NCBI RefSeq assembly: GCF_001676055.1
Contig: NZ_LZEX01000042.1
Span: 62,001-126,000, forward strand
Source of the DNA: Morganella psychrotolerans
GTDB lineage: Bacteria > Pseudomonadota > Gammaproteobacteria > Enterobacterales > Enterobacteriaceae
Length of the DNA: 64,000 nucleotides
Reading direction: 5' to 3'
Positions 1 to 10,429 of the stretch are shown one piece after another. Positions within the stretch are counted from its first letter, which is position 1. Each line of letters starts with the position of its first letter. The notes beneath the pieces were generated by a model, which was not told where the DNA came from, ran no database searches, and was given only the letters and a program-made list of their open reading frames with translations. The position numbers were made by a program, and so were the translations under genes.

Positions 1-13
1 TTGAGGTTACTCC

Positions 14-1374
14 ATGAACGATAATAAAATGACCCCGTCCGAACGTCGCGCGACCTGGGGGTTAGGCTCGGTATTTTCTTTGCGCATGCTCGGCATGTTC
101 ATGGTTCTCCCCGTTATCACCACCTTCGGTCTTGATCTTAAAGATGCCACCAGCACTCTGACAGGCTTTGCTATTGGTGTTTATGGTCTGACTCAGGCTA
201 TCTTTCAAATTCCTTTCGGTCTGCTCTCCGACAGAATCGGCAGAAAGCCGCTGATAATCGCCGGATTGATTATTTTTATCGCCGGCAGCCTCGTTGCCGC
301 ATTCAGTGATTCCATTTACGGCATCATTGTTGGTCGTGCCCTGCAAGCGCGGGCGCCATTTCTGCAGCTGTCATGGCGCTTCTTTCTGATGTTACCCGCG
401 AGCAAAACCGCACAAAAGCGATGGCATTCATCGGGATAAGTATTGGTATCACCTTTGCAATCGCACTGGTTCTGGGACCGATTCTCGCGAATATTGTTGG
501 TCTGAGCGGATTATTTCAGGGAATTGCCCTGCTCGCGTTTCTTGCCATAATCGTCACATTGTATGTTGTGCCGGATAACCCGGAGCACCGGAAAAACCGC
601 GAAACGGCCATTGTTAAAGGTGCACTAAAACGGGTCTTATTTGATAAGCAACTTACACGGCTGAATTTCGGGATTCTCGCACTCCATACTCTGCTGATGG
701 CAACCTTTGTCGCTCTTCCGCTGGTCATGAGCGATGCAGGACTTGATCGTGGATTACACTGGAAAGCCTATCTCTATACCATGCTGATTGCCTTTGTTTC
801 CGTTCTGCCGTTCATTATTTACGCAGAAAAATACCGGAAAATGAAACAGGTGTTTATCTGTTGTGTCGTGATGATGATGCTGGCAGAAGTCACCTTTTTG
901 CTGGCAGGAAAAAACCTCTGGTTACTGTACCTCGGGTTGCAAATTTTCTTTATTGCATTCAATGTGATGGAAGCTATTTTACCGTCCCTTATCAGTAAAG
1001 AAGCCCCCGCCGGATATAAAGGCACGGCAATGGGAATTTACTCCACCAGCCAGTTTCTCGGCGTTGCGCTCGGCGGCAGCCTCGGCGGATTACTGTATAA
1101 CATAAACGGTGCATTCGCCGTATTCGGCGGCGGGCTTGTCCTGACACTTATCTGGCTGGCAGTCAGCATGACACTGCGCCAACCGCCGTATGTCAGCAGT
1201 ATTCGTCTGGATTTATCCCAAAATAATATTAATTATCAATTAATCGCAGATATATTGCGCGGGCAGCCGGGGGTCAGTGATGTGGTGATTATTGAAGAGG
1301 AACGGGCGGCGTATATCAAGACAGATACAAAACTGTCAAACCGCAGCCAGCTCGAAGCTGTGCTGCAGGGATAA
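14..1374 (+). pseudogene. yajR: MFS transporter YajR, reading frame broken by one missing base
   Basis: This is an inner-membrane major facilitator superfamily transporter with a C-terminal cytoplasmic YAM-type domain; its substrate is not firmly known. The ATG at 14 has a GAGG-type ribosome site just upstream. The first frame gives MFS helices 1-3 with the loop motif GLLSDRIGRKPL, then reads nonsense after GRALQ. The second frame resumes in family sequence (MALLSDVTREQNRTKAMAF) and runs to 1374, ending in the ferredoxin-like tail. Adding one G near 347 (CAAGCG to CAAGGCG) restores a continuous protein of about 453 residues, against 454 in E. coli. Either the gene is inactivated in this strain or the assembly lacks a base. 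The family call is firm; the status as a true pseudogene is not. Confidence 0.9.
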
Positions 1375-1380
1375 TCAAAA

Positions 1381-1409
1381 ACCGGCAACCTGTAAACGGG
1401 TTGCCGGGC
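1381..1409 (-). terminator. Intrinsic terminator of yajQ
   Basis: A CCGGCAACC / GGTTGCCGG hairpin with an 8-base loop lies just past the yajQ stop. On the minus strand it is followed by TTTTTG, so it fits termination of yajQ. It lacks a T-run on the plus strand. Confidence 0.75.
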
Positions 1410-1414
1410 AATAC

Positions 1415-1906
1415 TTAATCGCGGAAATTTTTAAACTGGAACGGTTGTCCCAATTTTCCACCGCGCACCAGCGCCATAACAGCCTGCAAATCATCACGGG
1501 CTTTCCCCGTAACACGGACTTCTTCGCCCTGAATCTGCGTCTGAACTTTCAGCTTACTGTCTTTAATCAGTTTGACGATTTTTTTCGCCAGCGCGGTATC
1601 AATACCCTGTAACAATGTGGCTTCCACACTGTACATTTTTCCGCTGTGTTCCAATTCATCCGGAACCGTCAGAGACGCACCTTCAATTCCGCGTTTCGCC
1701 AGTTTTTCACGAACGATATCAATCAATTGGTTAACCTGGAAATCGGACTCACTGGTCACTTTAACACTGTTATTTTTTTCATTGAGTTCAATTGTGGCGC
1801 TCACATTACGAAAATCAAAGCGGCTGGTCACTTCACGCTGCGCATTTTCCACGGCGTTACGCACTTCATGTAATTCAACTTCAGAAACAATATCAAATGA
1901 TGGCAT
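1415..1906 (-). CDS. yajQ: YajQ family nucleotide-binding protein
   Basis: The 163-aa product matches the YajQ (UPF0234) family over its whole length: [20 protein letters not shown] at the start and the conserved [16 protein letters not shown] segment near the end. Members are small cytoplasmic proteins with two ferredoxin-like folds that bind nucleotides or nucleic acid; a cyclic-di-GMP-binding role has been reported in Xanthomonas and Pseudomonas homologues. The gene lies between yajR and panE, as in E. coli, but is read on its own from the minus strand with its own terminator. The ATG at 1906 is preceded by GGGAGAT. Nothing is odd. Confidence 0.95.
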   Translation of the reverse strand: MPSFDIVSEVELHEVRNAVENAQREVTSRFDFRNVSATIELNEKNNSVKVTSESDFQVNQLIDIVREKLAKRGIEGASLTVPDELEHSGKMYSVEATLLQGIDTALAKKIVKLIKDSKLKVQTQIQGEEVRVTGKARDDLQAVMALVRGGKLGQPFQFKNFRD

Positions 1907-2064
1907 TGTATGATCTCCCTATATTCAACTGACCGGCATAATACCGGGTTTATCAAACCAACAAAAGCACTATATTTTCCGCTGTATTTACTAAGGCAGT
2001 ACCGGTATAAAAGTGGTACTATTCAGTGATATTGCTCACATCTTTTTCACTGTCCGGAGTCCTT

Positions 2065-2967
2065 ATGAAAATAACAGTACTGGGTTGTGGCGCAATCGGG
2101 AAACTCTGGCTTGCTGCACTGTCCGGCAATCATGAGGTGCAGGGATGGCTGCGCATTCCCCAACCCTATCTGAATGTAAATATTGATTCTCTTAACGGAG
2201 AGCCTTTCTACGGTCAATTTACCACAAATGACCCGGAATTCCTGGCTGAAACCGAATTACTGCTGGTTTGTCTGAAAGCCTGGCAGGCTTCAGAAGCTGT
2301 CAACCAGTTATTGCCGCAAATACCCGAATCCTGCCCTGTGCTGCTGCTTCATAACGGCATGGGCGTTGCCCGTGAACTATCCCGGGTGACCAATCCGCTG
2401 CTGACCGGCGTCACCTCTCATGGTGCATCTGAAGAAAATGGTTTACTTCACCACAACCGCAATGGTATGACCCACATTGGTCCGGTCAATGATCGCGCCC
2501 GTCACTACGGCTATCTGGCGGATATTCTGCATGATGCCCTGCCTGATGTCGCCTGGCATAACGAAATTGATGCCGCCAGCTGGCAAAAACTGGCAGTGAA
2601 TTGTGTGATATCCCCGCTGACGGTCATTTATGACTGTAAAAATGGCGGGCTGATGGCGCATCTGCCACAAGTTCGCGAGCTGTGTGATGAAGTCGCTCTT
2701 GTGATGCAGCGGGAAGGTATCCATACTGATAGCGCGGATATCTATGAATATATCCTGCATGTCATTGAAAAAACAGCAGACAGCAGTTCATCAATGCGCC
2801 AGGATATTCTCTATGGCCGCTATACTGAAATTGATTATATTACCGGCTATTTGCTGCAACGCGCCCGTTATCACGGAATTTTACTGCCGGAAAATATTCA
2901 CGTTTACAGCCTCGTAAAACAGAAAGAGGAACAAAATGCCCCCTTCAGTTCTCATTTGTCTCGCTGA
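2065..2967 (+). CDS. panE: 2-dehydropantoate 2-reductase
   Basis: PanE reduces ketopantoate to pantoate with NADPH in pantothenate (vitamin B5) and coenzyme A synthesis, in the cytoplasm. The N-terminal nucleotide-binding glycine motif GCGAIG is at residues 7-12. The catalytic lysine fits K175 in ASWQKLAVNC, and the conserved glutamate segment YGRYTEIDYITGY lies near residue 255. I place the start at 2065, after the GGAG site at 2056-2059; this gives 300 aa against 303 in E. coli. A start at 2026 would add 13 non-conserved residues. The 3' end overlaps yajL by 32 bp, so the two are probably co-transcribed and translationally coupled. Confidence 0.95.
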   Translation: MKITVLGCGAIGKLWLAALSGNHEVQGWLRIPQPYLNVNIDSLNGEPFYGQFTTNDPEFLAETELLLVCLKAWQASEAVNQLLPQIPESCPVLLLHNGMGVARELSRVTNPLLTGVTSHGASEENGLLHHNRNGMTHIGPVNDRARHYGYLADILHDALPDVAWHNEIDAASWQKLAVNCVISPLTVIYDCKNGGLMAHLPQVRELCDEVALVMQREGIHTDSADIYEYILHVIEKTADSSSSMRQDILYGRYTEIDYITGYLLQRARYHGILLPENIHVYSLVKQKEEQNAPFSSHLSR

Positions 2968-3553
2968 CGGCTGCGAAGAAATTGAAACCGTCACCACGGC
3001 TGATTTACTTATCCGTGCCGGTATTCAGGTAACACTGGCCAGTGCCAATAATGATGGCGGCTGCCTTATCACCGGCTCACGGGGGATCCGCTTACAGGCA
3101 GATCTCCCGCTGGTGCGTGTTGCCGATGAACCTTTTGATGCCATTGTGCTGCCCGGCGGCCTGAAAGGGGCAGAAAACCTGCGGGACAGCCCGCTGGTGA
3201 TTGAAAAAATCCGCCGGATGCAGTGCGAAGAGAAAATTGTGGCGGCTATCTGTGCGGCACCGTCCGTTATCCTGGTGACTCACCAACTGTTTCCTCTCGG
3301 CAATATGACCGGCTACCCGGCATTACAGGATAAAATCCCCGCTAAACAGTGGGTGAACCAACGCGTTTATTTTGATGAGCGGGTAAATCTGCTGACCAGT
3401 CAGGGACCTGCGACCGCGATTGACTTTGCACTGCGCCTGATTGATTGCCTGTGCGGACAGGAAACAGCGGCACGGGTTGCCGCAGAGTTAGTACTGCCGC
3501 CGGGGATCTGGAACTATCAGGACATTCCTGAATGGACGCCTGACAATCGCTGA
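2936..3553 (+). CDS. yajL: YajL, DJ-1/ThiJ superfamily chaperone/deglycase
   Basis: A 205-aa member of the DJ-1/PfpI superfamily. Homologues protect proteins from oxidative damage and have been described as covalent chaperones and glyoxal-adduct deglycases. The reactive nucleophile-elbow cysteine is C106 in VAAICAAPS, at the same position as in E. coli YajL, and the conserved acidic pair is in DGCEEIE at residues 11-17. The gene starts inside panE (32-bp overlap), with AGAGGA upstream of the ATG. A strong hairpin follows the stop. All family residues are present. Confidence 0.94.
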   Translation: MPPSVLICLADGCEEIETVTTADLLIRAGIQVTLASANNDGGCLITGSRGIRLQADLPLVRVADEPFDAIVLPGGLKGAENLRDSPLVIEKIRRMQCEEKIVAAICAAPSVILVTHQLFPLGNMTGYPALQDKIPAKQWVNQRVYFDERVNLLTSQGPATAIDFALRLIDCLCGQETAARVAAELVLPPGIWNYQDIPEWTPDNR

Positions 3554-3559
3554 ACAGAA

Positions 3560-3597
3560 TAAAGCCCGGCAGATAACTGATACCGGGCTTTTATTTT
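3560..3597 (+). terminator. Intrinsic terminator of panE-yajL
   Basis: AAAGCCCGG and CCGGGCTTT arms flank a short loop and are followed by TTATTTT on the plus strand, seven bases after the yajL stop. The adenine run before the first arm means it may also act on the minus strand. Confidence 0.85.
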
Positions 3598-3627
3598 AAA
3601 CCGTCAAATTGTCAGCAAGGCACAACA

Positions 3628-5334
3628 TTACTCTTGTATATCAATCTGCTGCCACTCTTTCGTTTTCAGTAAAAAACGACCTTCTTTGAGCTTGTTCCAG
3701 TTGGTTTGCCGCAATTCTGAAGACATAGATTCACTCTCCTGTGAATCAACCTGCCGCCACTCATCCATTTCTGCGCCTTCCTCCGTCACCACGGTTATCC
3801 GCTGCCAGACATAGCAGGAAAATGAGGTTCTCAGCGGTTCGTAATAACAGGCAACCACATCATTTTCGCCGTCTTTATTCACATCTGCCATAAACCCGAG
3901 ACACTCTGAATCCGTATTTTTTTCCTTACAGTACCAACTTTCCGGAAAATCCGGATTACCCGACCACCAGCTGTCAGGTAGTGCAGGGCTGTTTTTGGCA
4001 ATAAGCAGAATCTCTTTCAGGGTAACGGATTCGCGTTGATCATAAGGCGAATACTCCAGTTCCGTACTGTATTGCGGGGAAGCCTTCAGTGTGGCAAGCG
4101 CTGCTTCACCACGACGTCCGAGGGATTCAAGGTGGTATTTCAGATCAGAATCTATCTTGATTTTTCCGTCGCCGATTGCTGCCATCAGGCTGTTTACTGA
4201 AATACGGTTAAAATCAGCCAGCGGGCTGCTGATCACCAGTATTCCGGCGATCAAAACTAATATCCCTGCTTTATTAATAGTACCTAACAAGCCGGCCCAA
4301 TTACTGCGGCGGCAGAGCACTGCAATACTGTATGCGAGGATAATCGTGGTTAAAAACAGCGCAAGGGTAAATGCATACAACCGGCTTATACTCCAGCTGT
4401 ACTGATTGACGCGCATAAGGATCCCGTACAGCGACAGTACAGAGAAAATATTCAGTAACACGATACTGAACAACACAAAGTGATTCAGCCAGCCCCGGAA
4501 GCGAAATGGCTCCGTGCCTGCACCATACACCAGATTCAGCAGAATAATATTCAGGATCAGAAACCAGAGCATGGTAAATGAATCAAGTCCGCTAACCCGT
4601 GCCCCTGTGCCGGCAGAGAAAATAAGCCCCGCAATAAATATCACTGCAATGATATTCAGTACCGGTAACAGAACCCGCGCAACATAACCGGCAATTTTCC
4701 CCGCCTGAAAATCAAAGGCTGAGCGCATAAAGACCAGGCTGATATTAAAACCCAGACAAAAACCAACCCAATAAATCAATGCATTATCAAATGCTTCACT
4801 GAGATAAGTGAGATTTACAATGCCAAACAGAAAACCGGCCAGTTTAACTATCCCGGCAACTATTCCACCAATCACACAGGCAAGGACACCTAATACCACG
4901 TTCCGGATATAACTGTTAATTAAGCTGAGATAGTCGGGATTGCGGACGCCGGTATTCAGGCGTAATTGCAGCCACGGCAGCAGAAAGAAAAACAGCAGGG
5001 TCAGCATCACTATAGCCGTGAACGGATCGGCCTCACTCTCTGATTTAGCCTCTCCGCCGTACCAGAAATTAATCCAGACGATCAGCAAAACGGCACATAC
5101 CAGAAAGAGATAAAACAGTGCTGATTTGAGGCTCGTGACCAGATAGCTGCTCACTGACGGCACAAATATCGCCAGTAACATCGGCAGATAAACAACCGGT
5201 GCCGGCAACCCGATATAATTTCTCAGCGTATAATCCGTCGCCGCATACAGAACGACACCCTGTAAAATGGCCATGACGATAATAAAAAGATAAATATAAC
5301 GGCTGAACGATATCTGCTGTATGGCGTTTTTCAT
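3628..5334 (-). CDS. DUF4153 polytopic membrane protein
   Basis: The product is about 568 aa. The N-terminal two thirds consist of around ten hydrophobic segments (for example YLFIIVMAILQGVVLY and LPMLLAIFVPSVSSYLV). A soluble C-terminal part of about 180 residues has three or four cysteines, suggesting a periplasmic domain. The family resemblance is to DUF4153 proteins, whose function is not known. I place the start at 5334, where GGGAG precedes the ATG; the longer form from 5379 lacks a clear ribosome site. It is a single minus-strand gene between yajL and thiI, preceded by a dispersed palindromic repeat. No E. coli counterpart sits at this place. Confidence 0.8.
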   Translation of the reverse strand: MKNAIQQISFSRYIYLFIIVMAILQGVVLYAATDYTLRNYIGLPAPVVYLPMLLAIFVPSVSSYLVTSLKSALFYLFLVCAVLLIVWINFWYGGEAKSESEADPFTAIVMLTLLFFFLLPWLQLRLNTGVRNPDYLSLINSYIRNVVLGVLACVIGGIVAGIVKLAGFLFGIVNLTYLSEAFDNALIYWVGFCLGFNISLVFMRSAFDFQAGKIAGYVARVLLPVLNIIAVIFIAGLIFSAGTGARVSGLDSFTMLWFLILNIILLNLVYGAGTEPFRFRGWLNHFVLFSIVLLNIFSVLSLYGILMRVNQYSWSISRLYAFTLALFLTTIILAYSIAVLCRRSNWAGLLGTINKAGILVLIAGILVISSPLADFNRISVNSLMAAIGDGKIKIDSDLKYHLESLGRRGEAALATLKASPQYSTELEYSPYDQRESVTLKEILLIAKNSPALPDSWWSGNPDFPESWYCKEKNTDSECLGFMADVNKDGENDVVACYYEPLRTSFSCYVWQRITVVTEEGAEMDEWRQVDSQESESMSSELRQTNWNKLKEGRFLLKTKEWQQIDIQE

Positions 5335-5436
5335 CCCGGCTCCCTGCTCAGTAAAAAATATCGCATGTCGAAAGAACATAATATGCTTATGTATAAACGG
5401 GTATCAATTTATTCTGAAAATGATTATTTACATAGT

Positions 5437-5496
5437 TATACCCGTATTCATTCAGGATGCGACCAACAAACCGGCAGTTTGAATGAATAAGGTATA
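5437..5496. repeat. Dispersed palindromic repeat, short form
   Basis: A 60-bp member of the family seen in full at 43961-44082 and 46459-46580. It has the outer arm TACCCGTATTCATTCAGGATG, the other arm CAGTTTGAATGAATAAGGTA, and a central deletion. It lies between the DUF4153 gene and thiI. Confidence 0.8.
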
Positions 5497-5523
5497 AAAA
5501 ACCCCGTGTTTTCACGCACAGGG
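5494..5523 (-). terminator. Intrinsic terminator of thiI
   Basis: On the minus strand, CCCTGTG and CACGGGG arms are followed by TTTTTTATACC, about 25 bp after the thiI stop. Confidence 0.8.
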
Positions 5524-5547
5524 TCAGATATCTCATTTATTCACGGC

Positions 5548-6996
5548 TCAGGGACGATACACTTTCACATTAGTGAAACCCTGCTCCAGCAAATAAAGTG
5601 CCTGCAAGCGGCTCATCACACCCCGGTCACAATACAACAGGTAATCGGTCTCTTTTGGTAAATCACCAAACTGTGAGCTGAGTTTATAGAATGGCAGTAA
5701 TTTAACATTCACACCGTCAATGACCAGCGGATGTGATTCCTGTTCCTCCGGCGAGCGGATATCCAGTACCACGTCAGCGCCTGACAGCTCTGAAACCATC
5801 TCAACTTCGGTTACCTGCTGCTGCGGATTTTTTGTGATTTCGCGGATATCAATATTTTGCGCGGCAGCGACAACATCATTAAGAATAGCAAAGTTGAATT
5901 TCTCTTCTTCTGCTTCGATTTTCTCTTTAATGGCTTTAACTGTCGGGTTTTTCGAGATAACGCCGCAGAATTCCGGCATAACGCGGGCAAAATCTTCTGT
6001 ACCGATTTCGCGGGCAACATTGATAATGGTTTCTTTATCATGAGAGATAAGCGGACGCAGCACCAGGGTGTCAGTCGCGTTATCAATCATGCGCAGATTG
6101 GTTAAGGTCTGGCTGGATACCTGTCCCAAAGCCTCACCGGTAACAATCGCCTGCACGCCGTAGCGCTGTGCCACAGCAGATGCCGCGCGTACCATCATGC
6201 GTTTGAGTACCACGCCCATCTGGCCGTCATCCACATTTTCCAGAATCTCAGCCACGACCGGCTCGAAATTAACTGCGACAAAACGGACTTTGTGCGAACT
6301 GCCGAAACGGTTCCACAGGTAATGAGCCACCTGTTTCACACCCGTTTCATGGGCGGCACCGCCTAAATTAAAGAAGCAGTAATGCACACGACAACCACGG
6401 CGCATCAGCATATAGCTGGAAACCCCGGAATCGTACCCGCCGGAAATCAGCGATAACACCTCTTCCTGTGTCCCGATAGGGAAACCGCCGATACCTTCCA
6501 GGCGACGGACCACGAGGATCAGTTTATCGTCTTCCACTTCCAGATTCACCGTGACATCCGGATGAGTCAGTTTCACTTTTGCTGATGCAATATGCTGGTT
6601 CAGACCACCGCCGACATAGCGCTCAACCTCACTGGAGGTAAACGGATGTTTGCCCCGGCGCTTAACACGGACACAAAATGTTTTATTTTCCAGTGACGCG
6701 CCGTACATCTCAAATGCCTGCTCATAAATATTGTGCAGGTCGGTGAATGCGCGATCTTCCACCTGTAAAATATGGTGGATGCCCGGAATGCGGGTCAGGC
6801 GGTCAGCAACCCCTTCACCCAGCTCTTCTTTCTTCACGCGGACTTCAATAAAATCCCAGTGACGAACAACAGCCACATCTTCTGCAAGGTCTTTCAGCAC
6901 ATTGCGGATATTACTGTTCAGAATTTTAATAAAGCGCAGGCGCACACTCTGGCTTTTGATGGTAATTTCAGGAAATAATTTAATGATAAACTTCAT
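5548..6996 (-). CDS. thiI: tRNA 4-thiouridine synthase / thiamine thiazole sulfur carrier ThiI
   Basis: ThiI transfers persulfide sulfur from IscS to uridine 8 of tRNA and to ThiS for thiazole synthesis. The 482 aa equal the E. coli length. In order it shows a ferredoxin-like N-terminus, the THUMP domain (about residues 60-165), the adenylating PP-loop [12 protein letters not shown] near residue 185, and a C-terminal rhodanese domain. Both redox cysteines are present: one in [12 protein letters not shown], the other, C456, in LLYCDRGVM. The ATG at 6996 starts [11 protein letters not shown]. It is transcribed alone and divergently from xseB-ispA-dxs, the same arrangement as in E. coli. Confidence 0.97.
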   Translation of the reverse strand: MKFIIKLFPEITIKSQSVRLRFIKILNSNIRNVLKDLAEDVAVVRHWDFIEVRVKKEELGEGVADRLTRIPGIHHILQVEDRAFTDLHNIYEQAFEMYGASLENKTFCVRVKRRGKHPFTSSEVERYVGGGLNQHIASAKVKLTHPDVTVNLEVEDDKLILVVRRLEGIGGFPIGTQEEVLSLISGGYDSGVSSYMLMRRGCRVHYCFFNLGGAAHETGVKQVAHYLWNRFGSSHKVRFVAVNFEPVVAEILENVDDGQMGVVLKRMMVRAASAVAQRYGVQAIVTGEALGQVSSQTLTNLRMIDNATDTLVLRPLISHDKETIINVAREIGTEDFARVMPEFCGVISKNPTVKAIKEKIEAEEEKFNFAILNDVVAAAQNIDIREITKNPQQQVTEVEMVSELSGADVVLDIRSPEEQESHPLVIDGVNVKLLPFYKLSSQFGDLPKETDYLLYCDRGVMSRLQALYLLEQGFTNVKVYRP

Positions 6997-7209
6997 AACG
7001 GTTTAATGGCTATCATATTGATTTGCAAGGGACGGAGCGGCCGGTATCAGATAAACGGCAATCCCCGTTGATGAAATTGAAAGGCGGTAGTATATCACTA
7101 TATCCCGATCTGCCCCGTAAAAATCGTAAATGAGGGCCACAATTTTCACCGGAAAGTGTAAACTGGAATTTATGTGCGACATAAATGTAACATCAGCGAA
7201 AAACAGACT

Positions 7210-7464
7210 ATGACAAAGAAAACATCTGCTGCAAAAACAGACGCTCTGAGCTTTGAAGCCTCACTTGATGCACTTGAGGGGATCGTCACCCGCCTGGAAG
7301 CCGGTAACCTGCCGCTTGAAGAGGCGCTCGGTGAATTTGAACGCGGTATCGCACTGACCCGCACCAGTCAGAAAACCCTGATGGCGGCGGAGCAACGGGT
7401 GCAAATCCTGCTTAATGATGATGAAAATGCGCCGCTGAGCGATTTTTCATCTGATGAAGACTGA
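7210..7464 (+). CDS. xseB: Exodeoxyribonuclease VII small subunit
   Basis: The small helical subunit of exonuclease VII, which binds the XseA large subunit and is needed for single-strand DNA degradation. The core [19 protein letters not shown] followed by [13 protein letters not shown] is the family signature. From the ATG at 7210 the protein has 84 aa, close to the 80 of E. coli. The in-frame GTG at 7174 would add 12 residues not seen in the family. It is the first gene of the xseB-ispA-dxs set, 42 bp before ispA. Confidence 0.95.
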   Translation: MTKKTSAAKTDALSFEASLDALEGIVTRLEAGNLPLEEALGEFERGIALTRTSQKTLMAAEQRVQILLNDDENAPLSDFSSDED

Positions 7465-7506
7465 CAACCCGGTTTCCGGCTGCAACCTGTGTGAATGAGA
7501 ATAATC

Positions 7507-8424
7507 ATGCCTGAACAAACACCCGACACATTCCGCACTCAACTGGCGCAAACCAGAGAGCACGTTGACCATGTCCTCGACGAGATTCTGACCACCCTGC
7601 CCTTCGCTGCAACAGACATGGGAAAAGCCATGCACTACGGCGCACTGCTTGGCGGAAAACGCCTGCGCCCTTTCCTGGTGTATGCGGTGGGAGAGATGTT
7701 TGGTGTGACCACCGAAAATCTGGATGCACCGGCGGCAGCCATAGAGTGTATCCATGCGTATTCTTTAATCCACGACGATTTACCGGCCATGGATGATGAT
7801 ACCCTGCGCCGCGGCAAACCGACCTGCCATGTTGCGTTCGGTGAGGCCAATGCCATTCTGGCAGGCGATGCACTGCAAACCCTGGCATTTTCTGTTCTCG
7901 CCCGCCGCCCGATGCCCGATGTCCGTCCTGCTGATCGTCTTGCAATGATTGCTGAACTGGCAGATGCTGCCGGTTTAGGCGGAATGTGCGGCGGACAGGC
8001 ACTTGATCTGGCAGCCGAAGGTAAAAATGTCGATATTTATGCGCTGGAACAAATACATAACCATAAGACCGGTGCTTTAATCCGTGCATCTGTCCGTATG
8101 GGGGCCATGAGCGCCGGTGAAGCAGGCTATACTGTATTATCTGCACTCGATACTTACGCCCGGGCAATCGGTCTGGCGTTTCAGGTTCAGGATGACATCC
8201 TCGATGTCATCGGTCATACGGATGTGATTGGAAAAAGCCAGGGCAGTGATGCTGCTCACGGAAAGAGTACCTATCCGTCACTGCTTGGTTTAAAAGAGGC
8301 TCAGAATAAAGCGCAGGCGCTTTATCAGGAGTCACTGACTGCGCTTTCACAACTTGAAGAACATCATTACAACACGGCAACCCTGCGTGAACTGGCTAAC
8401 TTTGTGATTGAACGCAACAGCTAA
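7507..8424 (+). CDS. ispA: Farnesyl diphosphate synthase
   Basis: IspA condenses IPP with DMAPP and then geranyl-PP to make farnesyl-PP, the precursor of undecaprenyl phosphate, ubiquinone and haem O. Both aspartate-rich motifs are present: LIHDDLPAMDDDTLRRG (first) and FQVQDDILDVIG (second). The chain-length region ECIHAYSLIH also matches E. coli IspA. From the ATG at 7507 the protein is 305 aa (E. coli 299); an in-frame ATG at 7495 is also possible. It lies between xseB and dxs, which supplies the upstream MEP pathway, so the operon couples precursor synthesis with prenyl elongation. Confidence 0.96.
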   Translation: MPEQTPDTFRTQLAQTREHVDHVLDEILTTLPFAATDMGKAMHYGALLGGKRLRPFLVYAVGEMFGVTTENLDAPAAAIECIHAYSLIHDDLPAMDDDTLRRGKPTCHVAFGEANAILAGDALQTLAFSVLARRPMPDVRPADRLAMIAELADAAGLGGMCGGQALDLAAEGKNVDIYALEQIHNHKTGALIRASVRMGAMSAGEAGYTVLSALDTYARAIGLAFQVQDDILDVIGHTDVIGKSQGSDAAHGKSTYPSLLGLKEAQNKAQALYQESLTALSQLEEHHYNTATLRELANFVIERNS

Positions 8425-8481
8425 TACTGCTGGTACGTTCCGGCATTTTCAGAAACTTTAATAAAAATTAGTGAGCATTAC

Positions 8482-10350
8482 ATGAGTATTGATATCGCTA
8501 AATATCCGACTTTGGCACTCGTTGAGACGCCTGATGATTTGCGTCTGTTACCGAAAGAGACTTTACCGAAGCTCTGTGACGAACTCCGGCAATATCTGTT
8601 AAACAGTGTCAGCCGTTCCAGCGGACACTTTGCATCCGGTCTGGGCACGATCGAACTGACTGTGGCACTCCATTATGTTTATCAGACCCCGTTTGATAAT
8701 CTGATCTGGGATGTCGGCCATCAGGCATATCCGCATAAAATTCTGACCGGGCGGCGTGACCGCATTGATACCATCCGCCATAAAAACGGGCTGCACGCCT
8801 TCCCGTGGCGCGAAGAGAGCGAATATGATGTGCTGAGTGTCGGGCACTCTTCGACCTCGATCAGCGCCGGTGTCGGGATGGCGGTTGCGGCTGCCCGCGA
8901 AAACCGTAACCGTAAAACCGTTTGTGTGATCGGTGACGGCGCAATTACGGCAGGTATGGCATTTGAAGCCATGAATCACGGCGGGGATATCAAATCCGAC
9001 ATGCTGGTTATTCTCAATGATAATGAGATGTCGATTTCCGAAAACGTCGGCGCACTGAATAACCATCTTGCACAACTGCTCTCCGGCAAGCTCTACACCA
9101 CACTGCGCGAAGGCGGAAAAAAAGTCTTCTCCGGCCTGCCGCCTATCAAAGATCTGCTGAAAAAAACGGAAGAACACATAAAAGGCATGGTTGTTCCGAG
9201 CACCTTCTTTGAAGAGCTGGGTTTTAATTACATCGGCCCGGTCGATGGTCATGATGTGGTGTCTCTTATTCAGACACTGAAAAATATGCGCGACCTGAAA
9301 GGGCCGCAATTTCTGCATATTATGACGAAAAAAGGCCGTGGTTATGAGCCCGCCGAAAAAGATCCGATCAGCTGGCATGCAGTCCCGCAGTTTGATCCGT
9401 CAACCGGCGCACTACCGAAAAGCAAATCCTCAAAACCGAATTTTTCCAAAATATTCGGAGACTGGTTATGCGAAGAAGCAGAAAACGATCCAAAACTGAT
9501 GGCGATCACCCCTGCCATGCGCGAAGGTTCAGGTATGGTGCGCTTCTCCAAATCCTTCCCGGAACAATATTTTGATGTAGCGATTGCCGAACAGCACGCC
9601 GTCACATTTGCCGCAGGTCTTGCTATCGGTGGCTATAAACCGGTGGTGGCGATTTACTCCAGCTTCCTGCAACGCGCCTATGACCAGGTTATCCATGATG
9701 TGGCGATTCAGAAGCTGCCGGTGCTGTTTGCTATCGATCGCGCAGGGATTGTCGGCAACGATGGTCCGACTCACCAGGGCGCGTTTGATCTCTCTTTCCT
9801 GCGCACACTGCCAAATATGGTCATAATGACCCCGAGTGATGAAAACGAGTGCCGCCAGATGCTGCACACCGGTTATCACTACGGCAAAGGCCCGGTTGCT
9901 GTCCGTTATCCGCGCGGCAGTGGCTGTGGCGCGACTCTGCAACCCTTCACTGAGTTTGAAATCGGTAAAGGTGTTGTGCGTCGTGAAGGTGAAAAAACAG
10001 CTATTCTGGTGTTCGGTACCTTACTGGAAGAAGCCCTGAAAGCCGCTGAAACCCTGAACGCAACCGTCGTTGATATGCGTTTTGTCAAACCACTGGATGA
10101 AGCATTGATCCTGGAAATGGCAGCACGTCATGACACACTCGTTACCATTGAAGAAAATGCGGTTATGGGTGGTGCGGGCAGCGGTGTGAATGAATTTCTG
10201 ATGGCGCAGCGCAAACCGGTTCCGGTACTGAATATCGGGCTGCCGGATATCTATGTTCCGCAGGGCGATCAGGAAGAGATCCGCCGCGATATGGGGCTGG
10301 ATGCTGAGCATATTCAGCAATCAATTGAAACCTATCTGGCAAAAGCCTGA
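8482..10350 (+). CDS. dxs: 1-deoxy-D-xylulose-5-phosphate synthase
   Basis: Dxs is the thiamine-diphosphate enzyme that joins pyruvate and glyceraldehyde 3-phosphate, the first step of the MEP isoprenoid pathway. The 622-aa product (E. coli 620) shows the N-terminal histidine region [17 protein letters not shown] and the ThDP motif [15 protein letters not shown]. It also has the transketolase pyrimidine-binding part ([17 protein letters not shown]) and the C-terminal domain. It is the last gene of the xseB-ispA-dxs set. A bidirectional terminator follows and faces the thiL end, so the two transcription units converge there. Confidence 0.97.
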   Translation: MSIDIAKYPTLALVETPDDLRLLPKETLPKLCDELRQYLLNSVSRSSGHFASGLGTIELTVALHYVYQTPFDNLIWDVGHQAYPHKILTGRRDRIDTIRHKNGLHAFPWREESEYDVLSVGHSSTSISAGVGMAVAAARENRNRKTVCVIGDGAITAGMAFEAMNHGGDIKSDMLVILNDNEMSISENVGALNNHLAQLLSGKLYTTLREGGKKVFSGLPPIKDLLKKTEEHIKGMVVPSTFFEELGFNYIGPVDGHDVVSLIQTLKNMRDLKGPQFLHIMTKKGRGYEPAEKDPISWHAVPQFDPSTGALPKSKSSKPNFSKIFGDWLCEEAENDPKLMAITPAMREGSGMVRFSKSFPEQYFDVAIAEQHAVTFAAGLAIGGYKPVVAIYSSFLQRAYDQVIHDVAIQKLPVLFAIDRAGIVGNDGPTHQGAFDLSFLRTLPNMVIMTPSDENECRQMLHTGYHYGKGPVAVRYPRGSGCGATLQPFTEFEIGKGVVRREGEKTAILVFGTLLEEALKAAETLNATVVDMRFVKPLDEALILEMAARHDTLVTIEENAVMGGAGSGVNEFLMAQRKPVPVLNIGLPDIYVPQGDQEEIRRDMGLDAEHIQQSIETYLAKA

Positions 10351-10374
10351 TTAAGCCCGGTTAGTTGAAACAAA

Positions 10375-10400
10375 AAAAACCTGCTTGCGCAGGTTTTTCT
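10375..10400. terminator. Bidirectional terminator between dxs and thiL
   Basis: AAAAACCTGC and GCAGGTTTTT arms with a TTGC loop. A-run and T-run on the two sides let it serve dxs (plus) and the thiL set (minus). Confidence 0.9.
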
Positions 10401-10429
10401 TGGTCACTACAGGTATACCGCGTTTTGTA

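Noticed and set aside
8599-9378. A 259-codon frame on the minus strand inside dxs
   Set aside because: It is fully antisense to the conserved dxs coding sequence and has no recognisable family.
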